DNA from: Montifringilla adamsi
Lineage: Eukaryota > Chordata > Aves > Passeriformes > Passeridae
DNA length: 64,000 nucleotides
Direction: 5' to 3'
Assembly (NCBI GenBank): GCA_017590115.1
Contig: JAGGNK010000002.1
Coordinates: 18,533,264-18,597,263, forward strand
Under the pieces are notes generated by a model, which was given only the letters and a program-made list of their open reading frames with translations, searched no databases and was not told the DNA's origin. Of the stretch, positions 45,300 through 55,139 are shown piece by piece. The first letter of the stretch is position 1; the number at the start of each line of letters is the position of its first letter. The position numbers were made by a program, and so were the translations under genes.

Positions 45300-48200
45300 T
45301 CATCCTGCCCTGTAAATACAGCACTTTCTGTAACCCTTGTCTCAGTCTGGTGGAGTTCCCTGGGATGTGGGTGCTGTGGGTACAGGGGAAAGTGGGAGCC
45401 AAAATGAGATGGTGGTGAGGGGTACCCTCCCATGAATTTCGGGTTTGTTGGAAAATGCTGGGGCTCCAAAGGTGCTGGAAGCAGGAAGCAGTGCCTCAGC
45501 AGCTGCTCTGCAGAGACTTTCTGTCTCTTGTGCATAGCATCAGCAGCTTCCTACAGGGAGCCGGCTGGGTGACACAGCCCTGCTTTGCATGTCAGCACTT
45601 GGATGTTATCTAGCATATCCTTCCCTTGCAGTTTCCAGAGGAGCTGACTCAGGAGTGTCAGGGTAGGCAAAACATTGTGCCTGGTCCCAGCAGCACTGTC
45701 GTGGTGCCTCAGCCTGGGCTGTGGCTGCGTTGTTGTAAAGTGCTGTGTGAGTTCTGCATTTCTGCTCTTGGTGCTGCTCTCTCCCAGACCCACGTCTGCC
45801 AGCAAGGCCAGCAGCAGCTCTCTCCACAGCCTGGGTCCTTCTGAACCTGAAGGATGGAGAGAGCCAGAGATGGATGGAGGGAGGGAGGCTGCACCTGGCT
45901 GAGCTCTGCCAAAGTTCATGGCTGTTTGTGTGCTGCCAGGAGAAGCTGAAGAGCTGTTTCAGCAAGTGCTTGTGGGAATACACCTCCCACCTCCTCATAC
46001 CAAGGTTGCTTTGCACAACTGGATTGTTTTCTGGTGGCTGTTATCACTCTCAGGATTTAAAGACGTGTGCTGAAGTTGAGTAGTGAGACTGCTGCTCCCT
46101 GGTGAAGAGCACTGCTTGGTCAGCGTTCAAAGCCTGCCAAGCCCTCCTGTGCACAGACACACCAGTCCTCCCAGGCAGCACAGGGCCTGCAGGAGAGCCT
46201 GGAAGATGGGTCCAGCTGAGGCTGTCAGCCCCTCTACTTCCACCACGGCCCTGCTGTGCTTCCTCCAATGTCATTGCATTTCACTTTCTGCACGCTGGCT
46301 GGGCTTAGCCAGCAACTTCACTTTATGCCCCTCCCAGAAGAGGATGGGGGGTGATGTTGACTCTGAAATCTCCTCTTGATTTGCCCCACACACATGGGCA
46401 GGGCAGGACATTCCCCAAGGCTTTGCTGCTCTACATCCACTGCTGTGTTTTCTCAATAAAAACTAAACTGTGTGGGTTGCACATGTACATTAGAGTTTCC
46501 GGGGGAGTGGGAACCATTGTGGATTTCATAATCATTTCCAGGATTCTGATGGAGACACCCTTTGGGAATCAGCCCCATGCTCCCGGGGTGCTCCACACAT
46601 CAGGGAGTGTGGGGTGGCAAACCCACCAGCAACCAGGCCTTACAAAGGAAAAGAGCTTAGATAAGAGACAGAGGTTTGTGCTGCGTGAAAAACATGGCAG
46701 TTCTTCATTCTTCACTAAGCCAAACTTATAGAAGAAGGAGCCAGCAAGTGGTTTTTGAGAGCATCTCAGACGGTGGAATTTGAACAGTGATTTAGGGCAG
46801 TAAAGGGAATTGATTGCAAGTGATCCAGGGTAATGGGTGTTTGGAAAGGCAAATGGAATGGATCACATCCTGTGGGCTGCCTGCAGGTGACTCTCGTTCC
46901 CCACCAACCCATCTGTAAACCCCATCAGCTGTCCTGGGGCACATAAACAGCCAGAGAAAGGGGAGGGGATTCCTGGGCTACAGAGCCTGGGCTTTGGGCT
47001 GGTCAGGGGCTTTCACATGGAGCTCTCCCCTCCCTGCTTTGTGAAAAAGGTATAAAAATTAATTAAAAGAAGTCTCTTAGCCCAGCTGAGCAGTGGCTGT
47101 GGGGGAAGGTGAGCAGCCCCTGCTCCTTGGCTTTGCTGTGCCGTGGGTCTGACCCGTGCTGCACTGCTGTCTGAAAGCTGCTTGTAGCATGTACAGGCTT
47201 AAACAAACACGTGTAAAGAAGGTAAGTGGATTTTAAACCCTGCAATGGGTGTTAGGGTTGATAAAAGCCTGGGGTGGGTGGTTTTTTGTACTTGAGAAGC
47301 CGGTTGCTATGTACACTTTCTCCTGCTTGCAGGTTCTGCCCTCTGACTAACTTGGGTGGGCTGGGTGCCAGATGCTCTTGTGGAAGTTTCCCAGCTGAAA
47401 AAGTGAGTGTTGGGAAGTGGCTCAGCTTTTTTAAGATGAGCCCACCAGGGTCCAGGTGATTTTCAGAGATCATTCAAAACATTGTAATGCATGTAATTAC
47501 AGGCAGCTCTCAGTATGTTGAATAATGAGAATCAGCAGTCATGCACAGAGTTTCTTTTGGATGTTTTGCTATCTGTTGTAGAGCCTCTGTTGTGTTACAC
47601 TTAAAATGAGATCTGGAGTGTTTGCTGTCCTGTGTGCTGAAAAAACAAGGCTGGAATTATTGACAGGAACTTCCTAAGCTCCTTTTGGTGGTCATGAAGG
47701 AGGCTATTAATGATTTGTAAGGAGGGAGAAGACAAAGGACTGGAAAATGAGAAACTATGAAGACGTTCCCTTTCTAGGTTAAATGAGCCTTGTTGGAGAC
47801 GTAGTTGCTGGCAAAAGAAAGAAGGATATAATCAAATTTATTTAGTAGCTGTGTTTGTCTTGGGACACGAGGAAATGTGCTGGAGTCTGAGGTGTATGGA
47901 TTTGTCACATCATGTATCAAATATATTTGCTGGATTTTCCCCACCGAAAAAGAAAAAGCCTTCTTTTTAGAAAGGGGAATTTTATTAACTAAAATTGGTA
48001 TTTTCTTTCATAAATTGCTACTCTGTAAGTTACTGCACATTTTACCAGGTTATTTCAGACTATAAGGACCAAGTGCCTCTTGAGAAAGACTATCAGTGTA
48101 TTAACTGGGGCTTCTGCCACAGGATATCTCTGGATGTGGGACCAAGAGCCAATTTATTAACCAAAACTTTTCATTTGGAAGTCAGCTGCAACAATCAGAG

Positions 48201-51200
48201 CTCAGGCCTCATCTGTGAAAGAACTTTCACCTTAAACTGCACTTACAAGTCAGTGCAGCTGAGTTTAGCAAGACTGTAGCCCAAATACTGACCTGCTGGC
48301 ATAACTCTTGCTTGCTACCCAAACTCTCATCTTACTGGAGCTTGCACCCCACCTGCCACGCACAGTGCAGCTGTAGGACGGGTTTGGGGGTGATTGTTCA
48401 GGGCTTTTCTGTGTTTATTTGTTTGGGCCAGCCTTGTGTCCATAGGTTGCAGGTGCAATTGCTGCAGAGGCTTGCAGCAGCCAGCCCCTGAGCTCTGTGC
48501 CCTGCTCCAGCGAAGAGAGCTGCAGGTGGAGTGATGAACTGATCGAAAATGCACTTGGGGTGGAGGAAAGCGTGTGCAGGTCCCGTTGTGTGATGGACAC
48601 TGCAGCGTGCTGTCACTGCTGAGCCAGCTCCCTGCGCTGGCTCTGAGCTGCCTCTCCCTTCCTTTCCCCAGGAGAGCTCCCCTGGAAGTCCCTGCTGCAG
48701 GTTATGGCATCGCAGGGGAGTCCTAAACCCAGAGCTGATGTTTTGGGCACAGGTGTGAGGCAGGGCTTGGGGAGCTGGTGCCGGGCGGGGTGCCCATCAC
48801 ACATCGCTGGCCAGGCGCTGCTGCCCGGGGAACGGGCTGGGCTGCAGGGGCTGCAGGTTGCTCTGGAGGCAGGGCTGCATGCACGCCCCTCTGCAGGCAT
48901 TCCCGGCCTCCCTCCCTCCCTCGCGGGTGTTTGCGAGAGTGATGCAATCCCTCCTGGGGTACCCAGCACACTCCAGCCTTGCTGGCCGCTCCCACGGATC
49001 CTGGTTTTTGGGGCAGATGGGCACGAGGGGAGCATGGAGCTGGCAGCCTGCCCTGCTGAGGGGCAGGGAGCACTGCCAAAGGGGTCAGCAGCTACAGGCC
49101 ATGGGTAGGACTCCAGCAGATACAGAATTTGGGTGGCTTTGGCTGTTTTCAGACAGTGAGCTCCTGGTCCTGTGCCTGCTGCTCACCCTGTGCTGGCAGG
49201 GTAGGTTTGGGAGTCTCAGGTGTGCACAGACAAGAATTTTCTGTTGGAATCTGCTGACAAAAATGCTCTCATTTCTTATAAAACCTGTTTCACCAAATCA
49301 GTGAAGGATTTGTCCCGTTCAGAAGAAGTGAAGGAAACAAATGGGGTCAGCTTTCCTTGGCATTCCCCTGAGATCCTGGCAGGCTGAGATGTACCTGTGG
49401 CTCACAGCAGAGCTCTGCCTCTCTCCAGAGCGCTGGGACTGAGCAGCCCTGAGCATGAACTCACTTCCCCGGCTGGAGATGGCCCTGGAACGGCTGTCAG
49501 GGGACAGGGTGGCCTCAGAAATGGGTGGCACTCAGCAGCGAGTGCCTTCTCCAGGCTGCTCCTGCCCGGTGCGAGCAGCAGCAAGTCAATGGGCAGGTCG
49601 TGCCCCGGCAGTAAATGAGCTGCCAGCCTACACGCTTGGATTAACGAGACCTATTTCAAGCTGTAGCGACTCTACAGACAAACCTGTAGTACCCGTCCGG
49701 CGGTGGGAAGGGCTTGATGAGAATTAATGTCTCTCCATCGACTTCAAAGGACATCGGATATTGTAAAAAATCCATACGGTATTTGGAAGACGTGGAAAGC
49801 CGATTGCTTGTTCTACAGACACCGCTTTATCCTCCAACTGGCCGCACGATGGCAGAAGAAGCAAAGAACACTGCAAAATAAATGTTTAAAGAAAACAAGC
49901 CCAGAACGCGGTGAGGGTTAGTGCGTGTGCCGGGAGGGGAGCCCGGACCCTCCTGCTGCGGTACCTGCCAGGAGCTGAACGCAGGAACCCCATCGCCGCC
50001 AACAGCCAAAACAGGCACAGGAAAACGATTTTGTGAGGGGATTTAAAGGATTTACCCCAGCTGTGAGGTTTAAGGCGCTCCCTCGGCTGTCTCCGTTCGT
50101 GCCCTGGTTGCGGTCTGCCGAGCGCTCGGCTGATGTTCTGGGGGTTTTGTGCTCATTTTTTGCGCTAATTGAAGTGGCGGTGGACTCCAGCCAAGCTGTA
50201 TGGTACAAAATTCTCCCTGGGAGAGGGAGCTGTCCCTCGTGGTCCCTTGCAGGGGCAGGAATCCGTGCCAGCTGCGGGCGCTGCCCGAGCCCGCACAGCT
50301 CTGCCCGTGCGCGGCTGTTCGAGCAGCCTTCCCTCCTAAACACCTGTGTGTGAGCTGATAGAACTGCCCCAGAGCAGCAGGGGAACCGTGCAGGCTGCTC
50401 CAGGCCGGGGAAAAGCCTCGTCAGGGCTGTTTGCTTCCCCGCTGCGGGGCTGAGCTGGGGTTTTGCTGCCCAAGCCGTGTGTCACAGCAGCGGGGCTGGC
50501 AGCAGCCTGCCTCTGGCCAGGGGAGCCCTGCCTTGGGCTCCTCGGGGGGCACGAAGGAGATGGGTGGGTCTGAACGAGCTGGGGCACAGCAGGATGCTGG
50601 CTCCGGCTGAGTTTGGGACGGCAGGCACTCACCTGTGGCTCTTCCCAGCTGTGCTTGGATTTATTTCATCCAGGAGCTCTCTGGAAAAGGATTTCTGTCC
50701 CTGGTGCCAGTGCATTACAGCTAATTATCTAATGTTTAATTCTGTATCACAGTCCAAGCCTTGCGTTTTGCCTCTAATCCCGGCAAACTTAACAAAAATT
50801 AAGACGTCATCATTTCAAACTAAACTGGGTAGGGGCTGCAATTTGTGTGGCACAGGAGTTGTAAGGACAAGTGCAGCTGCATGGGTTCTTCTGCTGCTGA
50901 GACCAACTCTCCTGATCAGTTAATTCAGGTGAAAGGTGAGGAGCAACTGCACCTGTAACAATATATTGAGGAGAGAATAGAGCTGTTTTTCTGTGGGCCA
51001 GGTAAACCAGATTGCCTTGGTCTTTGGAAACATGCAGGGGTCAAACCCCAAAGGCTGCTGGTTCACTGGGCGTGGCTGGTCTGCAGAGCACCTACCACAG
51101 AGCAACAGGAAAAGTGTCTGAGAACAACAGCTCCCTCTTCTAGCCAACACAAACAGGCTAGAAAAACAGCAGGAAAGTACCCAAAAAGCAAGGCAAAAGC

Positions 51201-51991
51201 TGCAGGGTAGGGCTGGTCAAACTTCAGTGCTCTGTTGCTGTGTGGGGGAGGGAACTCTACAGCCAAACAGGTTAGGCATTATAGAAAGATGTTTAACAAT
51301 TGCCATTCATTATTTTAAAGTGGCTGGCATTGTTTTCTGGTTTCCTCTGTTGTGGTGAGGCCTTTGTGTGGAAAGGTGAGTAACAGCCCAGCTGCACAGG
51401 GAGCAGTGGGAGGGCTGCCCTTGGGATGCGCAGGAGTGCTGGCTGTGCCTGGGCAACGCTGCCCTGCTCTGCAGGGATGGAGCCTTCACTGGCCCATCTG
51501 CTGCCTGCCTTGGGAGAAGTGGGGGTAAAAAACCCCATAGCTCCTGCCTGCCCAGCACCTGACTTCTATTTTGGTGCTGGGGCAGGCTTGGATGTATCAC
51601 ACAGTGTAAAACTGCCAGACAGTGGGTGCTGGTGCAGAGCAAATGTGACTGGGTTTAGCCTTAGTCAAATCAGTATGATGCTATTTTCATTATAAAATTC
51701 AAAGTGAAAAATCTGTGTTTTCCAGGCCTCTGGAAGCTGCCAGCTGCTCTCCAGGCCCAGTTGTGGTGCCACAAGGTGAGTTTTGCTCAGTTTCCAGGAA
51801 GAGCTGGCTTTAAAACGGGAGCAATGCAAGCTGCTGGAATGGCAGTGGCACCTGGGCACTGGGGTTGAGGAACCTGCCTGCTCCTGGAGGTGCTTGGAGC
51901 TGTCAGCAAGGGACAGCACCAGGAAAACTCCCTGCCTGATGCAGAGGGTACTGCTCCAGAAAAGGCTGCTTTATTGCTGGGCAATAATGCT
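45300..51991. other. Gene-poor interval, no coding gene recognised
   Basis: The interval is lower in GC than the first 45 kb, most clearly at 46400-48300. None of its reading frames carries a motif I know, and no RNA gene or long repeat stands out. AATAAA occurs at 46455 and near 49877. A long non-coding RNA or regulatory elements for the flanking genes cannot be excluded. Confidence 0.4.
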
Positions 51992-52180
51992 GAAAACATA
52001 ATAAAAACATGTAGATTTTGTTAGGTTACATCTCGTCTTTTTCAACTTGATGTGGAAAACATAACAAAAACATGTAGGTTTTGTTAGGTTACATGCTTTC
52101 TTTTTCAATTTGGTGTTGAAAACATAACAAAAACATGTAGCTTTTGTTAGGTCACATCTCTTCTTTTTCAGTTTTGGTGG
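51992..52180 (+). repeat. 62-bp tandem repeat, three copies
   Basis: Each copy starts GAAAACATAA, contains AAAACATGTAG and TTTTGTTAGGT, and ends in a TCTTTTTCA pyrimidine block. The CATGTAG anchor lies at 52009, 52071 and 52134, so the period is 62-63 bp with few substitutions. The repeat is AT-rich in a GC-rich setting and adjoins the 1.23-kb duplication. Confidence 0.9.
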
Positions 52181-52248
52181 TTTACATTAATATTCTCATG
52201 CTCTGTGCCTGCTGGACTAGGGAGAAGCTCCCTGGAGGAAGCATTTCA

Positions 52249-53482
52249 GGTGAGTTTTGCTTCCCCTCTTGCTGTCCCAGCCGGGGGAAGGGGGTGTGTG
52301 CTCAGCCTGGGTGCTGCAGGAACGCTGCAGGCACCAGGGAGTGCTGGGCAGCTCTGGGCTGAGGGGCTGCAAAGCTGGGAACAGCCTGGCCTGGCTGAGC
52401 CACGCGTGGCAGGAAGAGCTTCTGGTGGGGAAACGTACCCAGAGACTCTGAGCAGCTTCTGTGGCAGTCCTGGCTTGGGAAAGTGCCCCAAGGTGTGTTT
52501 GTTGGCTGCTTGAGCATGGTGGCCGTGGCTGGGTTTCTGCAGCAGAGGGGCAGGGCTGTGCTTGCAGCCCAGAAAGCCAAACCTGCCCTGCACCAGCAGG
52601 TGAGGGAAGGGTTCTGCCCCTCATTCTGCTCCGGAGATCCCCACCTGCAGTGCCACGTCCACCTGTGAGCAAGTTCAGAGGAGGCCAGGAAGATGCTCTG
52701 AGGGCTGGAGCATCTCTGCTATGGTGGCAGGCTGGAGAGCTGGGGTGTTCACATTGTGGAAGAGAAGGCTCTGAGGAGCCTTTGGAGTCCCTTCGGTGCC
52801 TGAAGTGGATGCAGGATTGCTGGACAGGCCCTTTTAATGGGGCATGCAGTTATAGGGGCAGGGGGAATGGCTCTTTGGGCAGGTCACACAGGGAGCAGCC
52901 CTCTAAACTGAAAGGGGGCAGGTTTTGGTTAAATATTAGGAAGCAGTTCTTCCCCCGGAGTGTTCTGGCACGGGCTGTCCAGAAGAGGAGTGGATGCTCA
53001 AGGCCGGGTGGGACAGGGCCCGCAGAAGGTGTCCCTGCCAGGACAGGGGTTGGATGGCGGTGGTCATCAGGGTCTGTGACACCGCGAGCCGCTCTGTGCC
53101 AGGGACGGCAGAGGGGCCCTGCGGCGGGGACACACCCGCACGGGGAGGGGACGGCAGCGGGTCTGGCGGGGCGAGGCTGTCCCCCTGTGTCCCCAGTCCC
53201 CGCGGGTCCGACCTGGCTGCCCCCAGTCCCCGTGGGTCCGGCCGGGCTCCCCTGTCCCTGTGTGTCCCCAGTCCCCGCGGGTCCGGCCGGGCTGTCCCCT
53301 GTCCCCGCGTGTCCCCAGTCCCCGCGGGTCCGGCCGGGCTGTCCCTGTCCCCGCGTGTCCCCGGGGGCTCAGTGGCTCCCCCCGGCGGTGGCGGCGGGGC
53401 TGGCCGTGCTGCGCTCCCAGGCTGCTCCGGGGCGGCGCCGCCTCCAGCGCGGCGGGACAAAGCGGGGCCGGGCCGGGCCGGA
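52249..53482 (+). repeat. Tandem duplication, first copy (1.23-kb unit)
   Basis: The copy starts at GTGAGTTTTGCTTCCCCTCT (52249) and repeats from 53483 with almost no change. The clearest difference is a 2-nt deletion (GACTCTGAG versus GACTGAG near 53680). Similarity lasts about 1.05 kb. The last part of this unit, about 53300-53482, holds a few 47-bp minisatellite units and a unique GC-rich stretch that the second copy lacks. Confidence 0.95.
52690..53020 (+). mobile_element. CR1 LINE fragment inside the first duplicate
   Basis: Forward-oriented CR1 features appear in order: GAGGGCTGGAGCATCTCTGC, GAAGAGAAGGCTCTGAGGAG, TTAAATATTAGGAAGCAGTT and AGAAGAGGAGTGGATGCTCA. The same element recurs about 1232 bp downstream (53922-54252), so the insertion predates the duplication. 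Confidence 0.85.
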
Positions 53483-54530
53483 GGTGAGTTTTGCTTCCCC
53501 TCTTGCTGTCCCAGCCGGGGGAAGGGGGTGTGTGCTCAGCCTGGGTGCTGCAGGAACGCTGCAGGCACCAGGGAGTGCTGGGCAGCTCTGGGCTGAGGGG
53601 CTGCAAAGCTGGGAACAGCCTGGCCTGGCTGAGCCACGCGTGGCAGGAAGAGCTTCTGGTGGGGAAACGTACCCAGAGACTGAGCAGCTTCTGTGGCAGT
53701 CCTGGCTTGGGAAAGTGCCCCAAGGTGTGTTTGTTGGCTGCTTGAGCATGGTGGCCGTGGCTGGGTTTCTGCAGCAGAGGGGCAGGGCTGTGCTTGCAGC
53801 CCAGAAAGCCAAACCTGCCCTGCACCAGCAGGTGAGGGAAGGGTTCTGCCCCTCATTCTGCTCCGGAGATCCCCACCTGCAGTGCCACGTCCACCTGTGA
53901 GCAAGTTCAGAGGAGGCCAGGAAGATGCTCTGAGGGCTGGAGCATCTCTGCTATGGTGGCAGGCTGGAGAGCTGGGGTGTTCACATTGTGGAAGAGAAGG
54001 CTCTGAGGAGCCTTTGGAGTCCCTTCGGTGCCTGAAGTGGATGCAGGATTGCTGGACAGGCCCTTTTAATGGGGCATGCAGTTATAGGGGCAGGGGGAAT
54101 GGCTCTTTGGGCAGGTCACACAGGGAGCAGCCCTCTAAACTGAAAGGGGGCAGGTTTTGGTTAAATATTAGGAAGCAGTTCTTCCCCCGGAGTGTTCTGG
54201 CACGGGCTGTCCAGAAGAGGAGTGGATGCTCAAGGCCGGGTGGGACAGGGCCCGCAGAAGGTGTCCCTGCCAGGACAGGGGTTGGATGGCGGTGGTCATC
54301 AGGGTCTGTGACACCGCGAGCCGCTCTGTGCCAGGGACGGCAGAGGGGCCCTGCGGCGGGGACACACCCGCACGGGGAGGGGACGGCAGCGGGTCTGGCG
54401 GGGCGAGGCTGTCCCCCTGTGTCCCCAGTCCCCGCGGGTCCGACCTGGCTGCCCCCAGTCCCCGTGGGTCTGGCCGGGCTCCCCTGTCCCTGTGTGTCCC
54501 TAGTCCCCGCGGGTCCGACTCGTGTGTCCC
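53483..54530 (+). repeat. Tandem duplication, second copy
   Basis: This is the near-identical partner of 52249-53297. The offset is 1234 bp at the start and 1232 bp after the 2-nt deletion. It includes its own CR1 fragment. It runs into a much longer version of the 47-bp minisatellite. Confidence 0.95.
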
Positions 54531-55032
54531 CAGTCCCCGCGGGTCCGGCCGGGCTGTCCCCTGTCCCCGCGTGTCCCCAGTCCCCGCGGGTCAGGCTGGG
54601 CTGTCCCCAGTCCCCGCGGGTCCGGCCGGGCTGTCCCCTGTCCCCGCGTGTCCCCAGTCCCCGCGGGTCCGGCCGGGCTGTCCCCTGTCCCCGCGTGTCC
54701 CCAGTCCCCGCGGGTCCGGCCGGGCTGTCCCCTGTCCCCGCGTGTCCCCAGTCCCCGCGGGTCCGGCCGGGCTGTCCCCTGTCCCCGCGTGTCCCCAGTC
54801 CCCGCGGGTCCGGCCGGGCTGTCCCCTGTCCCCGCGTGTCCCCAGTCCCCGCGGGTCCGGCCGGGCTGTCCCCTGTCCCCGCGTGTCCCCAGTCCCCGCG
54901 GGTCCGGCCGGGCTGTCCCCTGTCCCCGCGTGTCCCCAGTCCCCGCGGGTCCGGCCGGGCTGTCCCCTGTCCCCGCGTGTCCCCAGTCCCCGCGGGTCCG
55001 GCCGGGCTGTCCCCTGTCCCCGCGTGTCCCCA
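54418..55032 (+). repeat. 47-bp CpG-rich minisatellite
   Basis: About thirteen head-to-tail units combine CCCCAGTCCCCGCGGGTCCG with GCCGGGCTGTCCCCTGTCCC and CGCGTGT. The central units are identical with a strict 47-bp period. The early units (54418-54610) are variant or truncated. A shorter version with about four units lies at 53190-53360. It ends about 80 bp before the candidate first exon at 55113. Confidence 0.95.
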
Positions 55033-55139
55033 CAGCCGCACTAGGAGCCGAGCCGGGCCGAGCCGAGCCGGGCGATGCGGCGGTGAGCGCGGCGGGGCCG
55101 GGCGCCGCCGCGATGCTCCGCCGCAGCCTCAGCCGCCTG
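55033..55139 (+). CDS. Candidate first exon and promoter of an unidentified gene
   Basis: The CpG-dense DNA contains ATG at 55113 in a fair Kozak setting (GCCGCGATGC). Nine codons (MLRRSLSRL) run to 55139 and meet a consensus donor GTGAGT at 55140. A second ATG at 55074 is followed within two codons by TGA, so it would be a very short upstream frame. I do not recognise the gene. The downstream exons are outside the window or too short to see. Which gene follows ARL13A in birds would settle it. Confidence 0.4.

Noticed and set aside
49740..49900. Small nuclear or transfer RNA gene
   Set aside because: No tRNA box A/B pair or known snRNA sequence was found. The region is listed only as unusual in composition.
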